NCBI RefSeq assembly: GCF_016124325.1
Contig: NZ_WGNY01000018.1
Location: 1 to 64,000 of the forward strand
Length of the DNA: 64,000 nt
Source: Phenylobacterium sp.
GTDB lineage: Bacteria > Pseudomonadota > Alphaproteobacteria > Caulobacterales > Caulobacteraceae
Direction: 5' to 3'
This document shows, one piece after another, positions 17,484-25,697 of this stretch. Numbering within the stretch: position 1 is the stretch's first letter; every line of letters begins with the position of its first letter. A program made the position numbers and the translations under genes. The notes beneath the pieces were generated by a model. That model ran no database searches. It worked only from the letters and a program-made list of their open reading frames with translations, and was not told the DNA's origin.

Positions 17484-18330
17484 GCCGGCCACGCCTCCTC
17501 CTGCGCCTCCGAAGTTGTTCGACCGCGGCCTTCACCGCAAGCGCCTCGACCGCGCCGCGCGCGACTATCCGGCCGCCGACTTCCTCCATCGCCGCGCCGT
17601 CGAGGACGTGGCCGAACGGCTGGCGCCGATCCGCCGGACCTTCCCGCTGGCCGCCTGCCTCTCCGCGCGCGCCGGCGCCTTCGCCGAGGCCCTGGCCGCG
17701 GAGGCGCCCGGGCAGGTGGGGAAGCTGATCGAGGCCGACCTCTCGCACCGCATGCTGGGCGGCCGCGGCGGTCCGCGCCTCGTGGCCGACGAAGAGCGCC
17801 TGCCCTTCGCCGAGGCCAGCCTCGACCTGATCGTCTCGATCCTGGGCCTGCACTGGACCAACGACGTCGTGGGGGCGCTGATCCAGGCGCGCCGTGCGCT
17901 GAAGCCCGACGGCCTCTTCATCGGCGCCTTCCTGGGCGGCGTCACCCTGACCGAGTTGCGCCAGTCGCTCGTCGCGGCCGAGAGCGAGATCCTGGGCGGG
18001 GCGGGCAGCCGCGTCTCGCCCTTCGCCGATGCGGCCGACGCCGCGGGCCTTCTGCAGCGGGCCGGCTTCGTCCAGCCGGTGGCCGACATCGACACGGTGA
18101 GCGTCACCTACGCGCACCCCCTGAAGCTGCTCGCCGACCTGCGCCGGATGGGCGAGACCAGCGTGCTGGCCGAGCGGCATCCGAAGCCCCTCACCCGCGC
18201 CCTTCTCGCGCGCACCTTCGAACTCTACGCCGAGCGCTTCGGCGGCGCCGACGGGCGTATCCCGGCCACCTTCGAGATCGTGACCCTCACGGGCTGGGCC
18301 CCGGCGGGCGGATCGCAAGCTCCGCCATAA
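17482..18330 (+). CDS. Methyltransferase-like protein (NDUFAF5 homologue)
   Basis: This 282-residue protein belongs to the BioC/NDUFAF5 branch, shown by LFDRGLHRKRLDRAA near the start and ILGLHWTND in the middle. In mitochondria NDUFAF5 hydroxylates an arginine during complex I assembly. The usual SAM motif DLGCG is replaced here by a degenerate CLSARAG (residues about 58-64), so methyltransferase activity should not be assumed. The start ATG (17482-17484) overlaps the comF ATG on the other strand. No good Shine-Dalgarno is seen, so the start is less certain than the reading frame. Confidence 0.8.
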   Translation: MPATPPPAPPKLFDRGLHRKRLDRAARDYPAADFLHRRAVEDVAERLAPIRRTFPLAACLSARAGAFAEALAAEAPGQVGKLIEADLSHRMLGGRGGPRLVADEERLPFAEASLDLIVSILGLHWTNDVVGALIQARRALKPDGLFIGAFLGGVTLTELRQSLVAAESEILGGAGSRVSPFADAADAAGLLQRAGFVQPVADIDTVSVTYAHPLKLLADLRRMGETSVLAERHPKPLTRALLARTFELYAERFGGADGRIPATFEIVTLTGWAPAGGSQAPP

Positions 18331-18409
18331 GCTTTTGTTTATCAAACCTCTGGGACAGTCGGCCCTACGCCTACGCGGGTCGGGGGACCGTCAGCCTGGG
18401 GGAACGCAC

Positions 18410-19324
18410 GTGCGCCCGAACCTGTCCCGCATCCTCGGCGTCGTCGCCGGGGCGATCGCCATGTCGAGCTGCGCGACGCCGCCCGGACCTCCGGCGCCCT
18501 CGGCGCGGGGCGGACCGCCCGCGGCGCGCGGGTACATCGACGTCGGCCTCGCCGCCCAGGCCGCCCCGTTCGAAGCCTATACAAGGCGCGCCGCGGCCAT
18601 CGATCCCAGCTTCTCCGGCCCCGCCGAGATCGCCGCCGACCTGACCACCGCGGCGGGCTACGAGCCGCGCCAGCTCGAGGCTTCGATGATCGCCTACGGG
18701 GCCCTGGCCGCCCTCCAGGAGCCAGGCTTCGTGGAGGCGGTGCGCCACGCCGACCGGCGCGACCTCGCCCGCCGGCTCGCCGCCGATCCCGACGCCGCCC
18801 TGTCGCTGCCCAGCGCCTCGGCGGCGGCCGGCCGCGCGAACGCCGCCCTCACCCGGCGCGGCGAGGCCCTGGCCGGGGCGGGTCAGCGCGTGAGGAAGGC
18901 CGCCTACGCCGTGCAACGCCAGGCCTGGTCCAAGGCGAAGATCCCCAACGCCGCCGCGCGCCTGGCCGCCGTGAAGCGCGCCGCGGCCTATCGCGCCGAA
19001 CCCGCCGACCGCGCAGAGGTCGCCGCCGCCGTCACCGAGGCGGGCCGCCGAAGCGGAAACAGCCCGGTCGTGGCCCGCAGCCTCGCCGTCGCCGCCCTCA
19101 CCGTGGCCGGCCAGGACTCGGCGGCGCGCTCGCTGATGAGCGAGCCGCGAAGCGCCCAGTGCCTGCGCTGGGCCAAACTCAACTACCACCAGTGCCTGGC
19201 GGCGGCCGGAACCCACTACGAGGACATCTACTGCCTGGGCCTGCACGCCATGGCCGACCCGGGCCAATGCGTGGTCGAGGCGACCCGCGCGACCCGCTCC
19301 GTGCGCCGCGCCAGCCTCGACTGA
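18410..19324 (+). CDS. Hypothetical alanine-rich lipoprotein
   Basis: This 304-residue protein is predicted from GTG 18410, which has GGGGGA about 6 nt upstream. It starts with a short signal ending in lipobox MSSC. The mature part is alanine/arginine rich and probably helical. Four cysteines cluster near the C-terminus (CLRWAK, CLAAAG, YCLG, GQCVV), probably as disulfides in the periplasm. No known domain is recognised. The upstream in-frame extension to 18335 would bury the signal peptide. Function unknown. Confidence 0.7.
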   Translation: MRPNLSRILGVVAGAIAMSSCATPPGPPAPSARGGPPAARGYIDVGLAAQAAPFEAYTRRAAAIDPSFSGPAEIAADLTTAAGYEPRQLEASMIAYGALAALQEPGFVEAVRHADRRDLARRLAADPDAALSLPSASAAAGRANAALTRRGEALAGAGQRVRKAAYAVQRQAWSKAKIPNAAARLAAVKRAAAYRAEPADRAEVAAAVTEAGRRSGNSPVVARSLAVAALTVAGQDSAARSLMSEPRSAQCLRWAKLNYHQCLAAAGTHYEDIYCLGLHAMADPGQCVVEATRATRSVRRASLD

Positions 19325-19373
19325 GGCCGCCCCGGCGCGATAGGGTCGCCGCCCCTGGCCCAGGAGCGCCCGC

Positions 19374-20024
19374 ATGACCAAGCCGCTGAAGATCGACTTC
19401 GTCTCCGACGTCGTCTGCCCCTGGTGCGTGATCGGACTGGGCGGGCTGCAGCAGGCGCTGGACCGCATGGCCGGCGAGGTCGAGGCCGAGCTCCACTTCC
19501 AGCCCTTCGAACTCAACCCGAACATGCCGCCCGAGGGCCAGGACCTGTTCGAGCACGTGAACCAGAAGTACGGCGCCACCCGCGAGCAGTCGGCGGCGAA
19601 CCGGCGCGCCATCCGCGAGCGCGCCGCCCAGGTGGGCTTCGAGATGGCCGACCGGCCGAACGGGCGCATCTACAACACCTTCGACGCCCACCGCCTGCTG
19701 CACTGGGCGGGGATCGTGGGCGGCCAGGCCGCGCTGAAGCGCGCGCTGTTCGAGGCCTATTTCACCCGCGGCGAGAACCCGGGCGACCCGGAGGTGCTGG
19801 TCGCGGCGGCGTTGAAGGCCGGCCTGGACGGCGAGGCCGCGCGCGAGGTGATCGCCTCCGGCCGCTACGCCGACGACGTGCGCGCCGCCGAGCGGACCTG
19901 GTACGAGGAGGGCGTCTCCGCCGTCCCGACCATCATCATCAACGACCGCTACATGATCTCCGGCGGACAGCCCGCCGAGATCTTCGAAAAGGCGCTCCGC
20001 CGCATCGCCGCCGAGGCGGCGTAG
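19374..20024 (+). CDS. DsbA-family (FrnE-like) oxidoreductase
   Basis: This 216-residue protein has a thioredoxin-fold DsbA domain with CPWC at residues 15-18. The helical insert and the VPTIIINDRYMISGGQ cis-Pro segment are near the C-terminus. No signal peptide is present, so it is cytoplasmic like FrnE. The family includes 2-hydroxychromene-2-carboxylate isomerase-like enzymes and redox proteins; the specific role is unknown. It ends before a dispersed inverted repeat. Confidence 0.9.
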   Translation: MTKPLKIDFVSDVVCPWCVIGLGGLQQALDRMAGEVEAELHFQPFELNPNMPPEGQDLFEHVNQKYGATREQSAANRRAIRERAAQVGFEMADRPNGRIYNTFDAHRLLHWAGIVGGQAALKRALFEAYFTRGENPGDPEVLVAAALKAGLDGEAAREVIASGRYADDVRAAERTWYEEGVSAVPTIIINDRYMISGGQPAEIFEKALRRIAAEAA

Positions 20025-20046
20025 GGCGCATCCGGTTCTCCACCGT

Positions 20047-20176
20047 CCGTCATCCCAGGCCTTGTGCCTGGGATCCCTCCGTCGGTTGCCGTGAGCCGGC
20101 CGAGACGTTCTCGGGCGACCGATGAACGCCCTGCTGGCGGATAGAGGGATCCTCGCCACAGGGGCGAGGATGACGG
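20047..20176. repeat. Dispersed intergenic inverted repeat
   Basis: The outer arms CCGTCATCC (20047-20055) and GGATGACGG (20168-20176) are inverted. Each end has its own hairpin (CCCAGGC...GCCTGGG and CCTCGCC...GGCGAGG). The CGTCATCC...GGATGACG form is typical of dispersed intergenic repeats I know from alphaproteobacterial genomes. It fills the gap between convergent DsbA-like and YjbQ genes and may also terminate both transcripts. Confidence 0.7.
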
Positions 20177-20193
20177 GTTTGGGGCCCCGCCAG

Positions 20194-20613
20194 CTATTCC
20201 CCCATCAGGTGCAGCGCCACCTCGCGCCGGTGGGCCTGTCGGCGATGCTCGAACAGGTAGACCCCCTGCCAGGTCCCCAGCGCCAGACGCCCGTCGATCA
20301 GGGGGATCGAAAGCTGCACGCCGGTCAGCGCCGCGCGCAGGTGGGCGGGCATGTCGTCCGGTCCCTCGTCCTGATGGCGGTAGCCCGCGCCTTCCGGCGC
20401 GATCCTCGCCACCCAATCCTCCAGGTCGCGGCGGACATCGGGATCGGCGTTCTCCTGGATCAGCAGCGAGGCCGAGGTGTGGCGGCAGAAGGCGGTCAGC
20501 AGCCCCGTCGTCATCCCCTGTTCGCGGACCCAGCCTGCGACCTCGGCCGTGATCTCGTGCAGGCCGGCGCCCGGCGTCCGCACCCTCAGGATACCGGCGG
20601 CCTGGCGCATCAT
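20194..20613 (-). CDS. YjbQ/UPF0047 family protein
   Basis: This 139-residue protein has the UPF0047 pattern, including FCRHTSASLLIQENADP in the middle and LGTWQGVYLFEHR near the end. Conserved His and Glu in these segments suggest metal binding. E. coli YjbQ has weak thiamine-phosphate-synthase-like activity, but the physiological role is uncertain. Two tandem ATGs (20613 and 20610) overlap the TGA of the upstream kinase gene, so translation is coupled to it. Confidence 0.88.
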   Translation of the reverse strand: MMRQAAGILRVRTPGAGLHEITAEVAGWVREQGMTTGLLTAFCRHTSASLLIQENADPDVRRDLEDWVARIAPEGAGYRHQDEGPDDMPAHLRAALTGVQLSIPLIDGRLALGTWQGVYLFEHRRQAHRREVALHLMGE

Positions 20614-21947
20614 CCCAAGCGGGCTGCGATCGAGCACACGACCCCGCCGGGATCGAAATCCAGCCGCACCTCGCCGCCGAGTTCCTCGGCCAGGCCCTTG
20701 GTCAGCAGCCGGGCGCCGAACCCGCGCTGGACCGGTTCGGATACGGCGGGGCCGCCGGTCTCGCGCCAGCGCAGTTCAAGCACCTTGTCCTTCAGCGTCC
20801 AGCCGATGTCGACACGCCCTTCCGACGCCGAGAGCGCGCCGTACTTCACCGCGTTGGTGGCCAGTTCGTGCATCGCCAGCGCCAGCGCCACGGCGGCCTT
20901 GGGGTCGAGGTTGACCGTGGGGCCCTTCGCGGCCACCCGCCCGCCGCCAGGGTCGTGCGGCGCCATGGCCCGGGCCACGATCCGGGCGATCGAGCCGCTT
21001 TCCCAGTTGGCGTCGGTGAGCACGTCATGCGCCGCGGCCAGCGCCATGAGGCGGCCCTCGAAGGTCGCCTGCGCGGCCGGATCGAACGCACCGGCCCGCA
21101 ACGACTGCCAGGCGATCGCCTGGACGATGGCGAGCGTGTTCTTCACGCGGTGGTTCAGCTCGTTGATCAGAAGGCGCTGGTGCTCCTCGGCGGCCTTGCG
21201 GTCGGTGACGTCGACGTTGATGCCGACGATGCGGACCAGTTCGCCGTTCGCGTCGAACATCAGCCGCGCCGAGGCGTCGACCCAGCGGATGGCCCCGTCC
21301 TCGCGGATGATCCGGAACTCGCAGTCGACCAGGTCGCGCCCGGCGGCCAGGGCCGCGTCGGTCGCAGCGTGCAGCCTGGCGAGGTCCTCCGCGATCACGC
21401 GGCGTTCAAAGTCTTCCTTGCGGCCGCCGAATCCGTCGGGCGGCAGGCCGAATATGGCCTCCAGCTCGGCCGACCACTTCGTCCGCCCGGTTACGACGTC
21501 GCTGTCGAAGATGCCGAGCGCATGGGCGCCCACGGCCAGGTCGAGGCGGTCGCGGCTCTCGCGCAGTTCGGCCTCGGCGAGCATGCGCTCGGTGACATCG
21601 ACCACGCAGACGGTGATGCCCTCGTCGCCCAGCGGCGCCACCCGGCACTCGTGGAAGTGTCCCGGCTGGAACCGCGACGGGCGGATCATGCTCCCGGCGA
21701 AGCCCTCGTCCATCGCGCGCCGCAGGAGCGCCGGAGTCGGCGATTTCTCGAAGTCGGGAAAGATGTCCCAGATCGACATCCCCAGCACCTCGGCCAGCGG
21801 GCGCCGGAAGTACGGCTCCGACATCTCGTTCGCCAGCGCGACGCGCCACTCGCGATCCAGGACATAGAAGATATCGCCGATCCCGCTCACCATTGCGGAG
21901 AGACGCAGATCGTCCTCGAGACGAGGGGTTGCCTTCTTCCGTGTCAT
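20610..21947 (-). CDS. PAS-PAS sensor histidine kinase, HWE family
   Basis: This 445-residue cytoplasmic kinase has two PAS domains (about 15-125 and 135-255), the second followed by a PAC-type DVTDRK end. The HWE kinase core has phosphoacceptor His in ELNHRVKNTLA, N-box HELATNAVKYGAL and the WxE-type WRETGGP. HWE kinases are common in alphaproteobacteria, often in stress or light responses. No transmembrane segment is seen and no response regulator is adjacent. The ATG at 21947 is preferred; a GTG at 21983 is possible. Confidence 0.9.
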   Translation of the reverse strand: MTRKKATPRLEDDLRLSAMVSGIGDIFYVLDREWRVALANEMSEPYFRRPLAEVLGMSIWDIFPDFEKSPTPALLRRAMDEGFAGSMIRPSRFQPGHFHECRVAPLGDEGITVCVVDVTERMLAEAELRESRDRLDLAVGAHALGIFDSDVVTGRTKWSAELEAIFGLPPDGFGGRKEDFERRVIAEDLARLHAATDAALAAGRDLVDCEFRIIREDGAIRWVDASARLMFDANGELVRIVGINVDVTDRKAAEEHQRLLINELNHRVKNTLAIVQAIAWQSLRAGAFDPAAQATFEGRLMALAAAHDVLTDANWESGSIARIVARAMAPHDPGGGRVAAKGPTVNLDPKAAVALALAMHELATNAVKYGALSASEGRVDIGWTLKDKVLELRWRETGGPAVSEPVQRGFGARLLTKGLAEELGGEVRLDFDPGGVVCSIAARLG

Positions 21948-22026
21948 TCCGAGTCGTCGATCGTCGTCGCCATCAAGGCACACGCGGAGCGGGGTGTCAC
22001 GACGCCCGACGCGCTCTGAGTGTGCG

Positions 22027-22431
22027 TCAAATCAGGTCGCGAAGCCAGGCCACGAGCGGCGGGTCGGCCGGCGGCATGGGGTAGGCGTCCATGTCCCTGG
22101 GCCTCACCCAGGCCAGGGCCTTGTGTTCGCGCGCCACGACCCTGCCCTCCCAGCGCCGGATCAGGTAGAGCGGCATCAGCAGGTGGAAGCCCTCGTACTC
22201 GTGGCTGGCGAAGACGAAGGGCGCCAGGCACGCCTTGGTCACCGTGATCCCCAGTTCCTCCTCCAGCTCCCGGATCAGGCAGGCTTCCGGCGTCTCGCCC
22301 GGCTCGACCTTGCCGCCGGGGAACTCCCAGAGACCCGCGAGCTGCTTGCCCTCGGGCCGCTGGCAGAGCAGCACCCGGCCGTCCACGTCCACCAGGGCCG
22401 CCGCGGCGACCAGGACCATCGGTTTCGTCAT
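22027..22431 (-). CDS. mutT: NUDIX hydrolase, MutT-like (8-oxo-dGTP diphosphatase)
   Basis: This 134-residue protein has a complete NUDIX box, starting GGKVEPGETPEAC and ending RELEEELGI (residues about 38-60). Length and N-terminal VLVAAAALVDVDGRVLLCQRP match MutT, which removes oxidised dGTP. The ATG at 22431 starts the homologous region; the upstream frame to 22602 is non-homologous. It lies 79 bp downstream of the kinase start on the same strand. MutT function is assigned by similarity only, as NUDIX substrates vary. Confidence 0.88.
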   Translation of the reverse strand: MTKPMVLVAAAALVDVDGRVLLCQRPEGKQLAGLWEFPGGKVEPGETPEACLIRELEEELGITVTKACLAPFVFASHEYEGFHLLMPLYLIRRWEGRVVAREHKALAWVRPRDMDAYPMPPADPPLVAWLRDLI

Positions 22432-22586
22432 GCGGCTCCATCCCCCGGCCGACGCCGGAACGCAAGCCGCCGCGCGGTCACGGCGATCGCCGACTGGCGC
22501 CAGGACAGCAGAACAGTTCTGCGAATTCGGGCCATGCGGCCGGGCGCTCGAGCGCCTAACTAGGGAGCGCCCAAGGAGAGACCCCG

Positions 22587-22697
22587 ATGAAGAGCGGCGC
22601 AAACCCCATGACGATCGGCCTGGCGCTGATGAGCGCCGGCTTCGCCATCCTGATGGCCATCCCCACCCTCGGCCCAGTGATCGTCAGGGCGCTCTAG
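22587..22697 (+). CDS. 36-residue putative membrane peptide
   Basis: This short ORF starts at ATG 22587, with AAGGAGAG at optimal distance upstream, and ends at TAG 22695-22697. Residues 8-33 form one hydrophobic helix (MTIGLALMSAGFAILMAIP...). The strong ribosome-binding site, the clean stop four bases before the next convergent stop and the membrane-helix composition support a real small protein. I know no homologue and propose no function. Confidence 0.6.
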   Translation: MKSGANPMTIGLALMSAGFAILMAIPTLGPVIVRAL

Positions 22698-22700
22698 CCC

Positions 22701-23912
22701 CTAGGGCGCCGGGACGTAGGGCGCGCGCCGGGCCGAGCTCGCGTTCGCCGGGTCGGGCTCGCCCCAGCCGTAGGCGGCGGCCACAGCCCGAAGAATATCG
22801 TCCGCCACCACCCCACCGCCGTCGCCGTTCGTCATCACGACCAGGCCCTGCCGCGTCCCGTCGAGGAACGCGAAGGCGTTGCACCGGAAGCCCGCATTGC
22901 TGCCGCCGTGCTGGATGTACGGATGGCCGCCGCGCCTGCCCAGAGCCAAGCCCAGGCCATAGCCCGCCGAGGCGTCCACCGGCGTCGTCATCGCCCGTAT
23001 GCTCTCCGGGCTCAGGATCGCGCCCCGACGGCCGGCGAAGGCGTTCTGCAGGGCGATCAGGAAGCGGCCATAGTCCGACGGCGTCGTCCAGAGGCCTGCC
23101 GCGGCGTATTCGGGATAGGTGTTGCGCCCGCCCGCGATCGCAACGCCCCGCGGGCCATGACCGCTCGCGGCCTCCGCCAGCCGCGCCCCGGACAGGGGCT
23201 GGGCGAAGGTCGACGCCCGCATGCCCGCCGGTCGCAGGACCAGCGTCTCGAGCAGATCGGGATAGGGCGCGCCGCCGGCCTCGACGATCATCAGCTGGGC
23301 GACGGTGTAGCCGCCGCCCGAATAGGCATAGGCGCCAGGGGGCTCCCACGACACCACGGGCGGCGTGTTGGCTGGCGGCTCCCCGTTCAGGATCTGCGGC
23401 GTGGTCGGGACCGGCTTGCCGGCCGGATAGCCGGGAAAGCCGCTGACGGTGAGCCCGGCGGTGTGGCTCAACAGCTCGCGCAGCGTCACCTTCCGCTCGG
23501 CCGTGAGCGGGCTGTCGGGGACCTTCCAGGCCTTGAGCCGCCGGTTCACGTCCTCGTCCAGGGCGAGCTTGCCCTGATCGACCAGCCGCAACGCCGCCGT
23601 CGCGGCCAGGGCCTTGCTCATCGAGGCGGCCTGGAACAGCGTGGCGGGCGTCGCGGGTGGGCCGTCCGCCGTGGCCACGCCATAGGCGCGAACCCACTTT
23701 ACCTTCCCGTCCTCGATGAAGGCGACGCTGACGCCCGGGACGTGAAGGGTCGCCATGCGCTGGGCCAGCGTGGCGGGCGACGGGCCGGTCGACGGCGCCA
23801 AGGCGCCTTCCAGCGCCGCGATCGCCGCCTCGTCGCGCGGGGAGAGCGCGGCCCGCGCCGCGCCGGCCGTCAACGTCAGGGCCATGGCGACGATCGACAA
23901 CAGGAGCCGCAT
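22701..23912 (-). CDS. Exported serine hydrolase (class C beta-lactamase fold)
   Basis: This 403-residue protein has a signal peptide (about 1-22) and the beta-lactamase/esterase fold. SxxK is at residues 97-100 (SMSK), Tyr is in AYSGGGYT (YxN-like, with Gly instead of Asn), and the HGG motif is in IQHGGSNAG near the C-terminus. These fit family VIII esterases or penicillin-binding-protein-like hydrolases rather than a proven beta-lactamase. The ATG at 23912 follows GGAGGG. The substrate is unknown. Confidence 0.9.
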   Translation of the reverse strand: MRLLLSIVAMALTLTAGAARAALSPRDEAAIAALEGALAPSTGPSPATLAQRMATLHVPGVSVAFIEDGKVKWVRAYGVATADGPPATPATLFQAASMSKALAATAALRLVDQGKLALDEDVNRRLKAWKVPDSPLTAERKVTLRELLSHTAGLTVSGFPGYPAGKPVPTTPQILNGEPPANTPPVVSWEPPGAYAYSGGGYTVAQLMIVEAGGAPYPDLLETLVLRPAGMRASTFAQPLSGARLAEAASGHGPRGVAIAGGRNTYPEYAAAGLWTTPSDYGRFLIALQNAFAGRRGAILSPESIRAMTTPVDASAGYGLGLALGRRGGHPYIQHGGSNAGFRCNAFAFLDGTRQGLVVMTNGDGGGVVADDILRAVAAAYGWGEPDPANASSARRAPYVPAP

Positions 23913-24225
23913 CCCGCCCTCCGAATTCCGTGATGGCTCGATCTTCGCCCCCTGCGGCCGCAATGCAACTGTCGCGGCAATTCCGCGCGTGCGGATTGAC
24001 TTTAGCCGCCTGCCGGCCGATTTGCAGGGCGCGCCTGTTCCGGGCGCTAGCGACGCTCCAGCCGCGTGGGATTCGAGGAAGACCTCAAATCCAGCCTGTC
24101 GAGCGCAGTGAGAACCATCTCATAGATCGCCCATCACGCGGGGCGCTCCCCAAAGACCCGCGCTTCCCGCGCCCCCGGATCGTTCCGAAGTGGGCGCGCA
24201 CGGCGCATACGCGAAAGACTACCGT
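23913..24225. other. Intergenic region upstream of the DEAD-box helicase gene
   Basis: This 313-bp region lies between divergent genes and contains no convincing ORF. A TTGACT (23996-24001) could be a -35 element for the helicase, but no matching -10 box was found at normal spacing. I see no other feature. Confidence 0.4.
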
Positions 24226-25653
24226 TTGACCCAATTTTCCGACCTTGGCCTGGCCAAGCCCCTGCTCAAGGCGCTGGCCGACGAAGGCTACGTCAACCCC
24301 ACCCCCATCCAGGCCCAGGCCATTCCGGGCGTGATGGGCGGCAAGGACCTGCTGGGCATCGCCCAGACCGGCACCGGCAAGACCGCCGCCTTCGCCCTGC
24401 CGATCCTGCACCGCCTGGCCGAGAATCGTAAGCCGGCTCCGCGCCGCAGCGCCCGCGTGCTCGTCCTCGCCCCGACCCGCGAACTCGCCACCCAGATCGG
24501 CGAGAGCTTCAAGACCTATGGCAAGCACATGGGCGTCTCCGTCGCCGTCGTCTTCGGCGGCGTGAAGTACGGCGGCCAGATGCGCGCGCTGGCGCCCGGC
24601 GTCGACGTCCTCGTCGCCACGCCCGGCCGCTTGCTCGATCACCTGGGCGAGAAGACCATCACCCTCGACGGCGTCGAGATCCTGGTCCTCGACGAGGCCG
24701 ACCAGATGCTCGACATGGGCTTCATCGTTCCGATCCGGAAGATCGTGAAGTTCCTGCCGAAGACGCCGCGCCAGAACCTCTTCTTCTCGGCCACCATGCC
24801 GGCCGAGATCGAGAAGCTTTCCGGCGAGATCCTCAACCCTAACCCGCTGAAGGTCAGCGTCACGCCGCAGGCGACCACGGTGGAGCGCATCAACCAGCGC
24901 GTCCTGTTCGTGGAACAGCAGCGCAAGCGCGCCCTGCTGGCCGAGCTGTTCGACGACGCCGGCTTCAAGCGCGTGATCGTCTTCACCCGCACCAAGCGCG
25001 GCGCCGACCGCGTGGCGCGCGGGCTGGAGCAGGTGGGCGTCGAGGCCGTCTCGATCCATGGCGACAAGAGCCAGGGCCAACGCGAGCGGGCGCTGGCGGC
25101 GTTCAAGGCCGGCGAGGTCCGCGCCCTGGTCGCCACCGATATCGCCGCGCGCGGCATCGACATCGACGCGGTGAGCCACGTCGTCCAGTTCGAGCTGCCG
25201 AACGTGCCGGAAGCCTATGTCCACCGGATCGGCCGCACCGCGCGCGCCGGGGCCGACGGCTCGGCCGTGGCCTTCTGCGCCGACGACGAGCGCTCGCTGC
25301 TGAAGGACATCGAGAAGGTCACCCGCCAGCGCATCCCCAGCTTCGACCGCCGCAACGACCGCCAGCTCGGCGCGGCGACGGCGGCGATGCCCGAGACGGC
25401 CGGCAAGCCCGAGCGGCCCGCCCGGCCGCAGGGCAAGGCCCAGCCGCACCGCGGCGGCCACGCGCCCAAGCGCAACCGCAACCACGCCGAAGCCAAGCCG
25501 GCCCACCGGCCGGACGGCCGTTCGGAAACCCGCCCGCAGCGCGACGACGCCAAGCCCGCCTTCAAGGGTCCCCGTCGGCGCCGGCGGGGCGGCGGCGGCG
25601 GCGGCGGCAAGCCGCGCGGCGAGGCTTCGGGCGGCGTCTGGTCCAACCGCTAG
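24226..25653 (+). CDS. DEAD-box RNA helicase, RhlE-type
   Basis: This 475-residue protein has all core helicase motifs in order: the Q motif (PTPIQAQAI), motif I AQTGTGKT, Ia PTRELA, Ib TPGR, II DEAD, III SAT, V ARGIDI and VI HRIGRTAR. A basic C-terminal extension from about residue 380 ends in a Gly/Arg-rich RNA-binding-like tail, as in RhlE proteins. These act in ribosome assembly and RNA turnover, often in the cold. The start is probably TTG 24226, which gives the family N-terminus TQFSDLGL. GTG 24190 is an alternative. Confidence 0.92.
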   Translation: MTQFSDLGLAKPLLKALADEGYVNPTPIQAQAIPGVMGGKDLLGIAQTGTGKTAAFALPILHRLAENRKPAPRRSARVLVLAPTRELATQIGESFKTYGKHMGVSVAVVFGGVKYGGQMRALAPGVDVLVATPGRLLDHLGEKTITLDGVEILVLDEADQMLDMGFIVPIRKIVKFLPKTPRQNLFFSATMPAEIEKLSGEILNPNPLKVSVTPQATTVERINQRVLFVEQQRKRALLAELFDDAGFKRVIVFTRTKRGADRVARGLEQVGVEAVSIHGDKSQGQRERALAAFKAGEVRALVATDIAARGIDIDAVSHVVQFELPNVPEAYVHRIGRTARAGADGSAVAFCADDERSLLKDIEKVTRQRIPSFDRRNDRQLGAATAAMPETAGKPERPARPQGKAQPHRGGHAPKRNRNHAEAKPAHRPDGRSETRPQRDDAKPAFKGPRRRRRGGGGGGGKPRGEASGGVWSNR

Positions 25654-25697
25654 ACGAGCGGGGCGGCGCGCGCCAAAAGGACCGCCGCCCTATCGTC

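Noticed and set aside
22701..23912. A beta-lactamase resistance gene
   Set aside because: It has SxxK and HGG, but Gly instead of Asn in the YxN motif. It fits family VIII esterase-like hydrolases as well or better.
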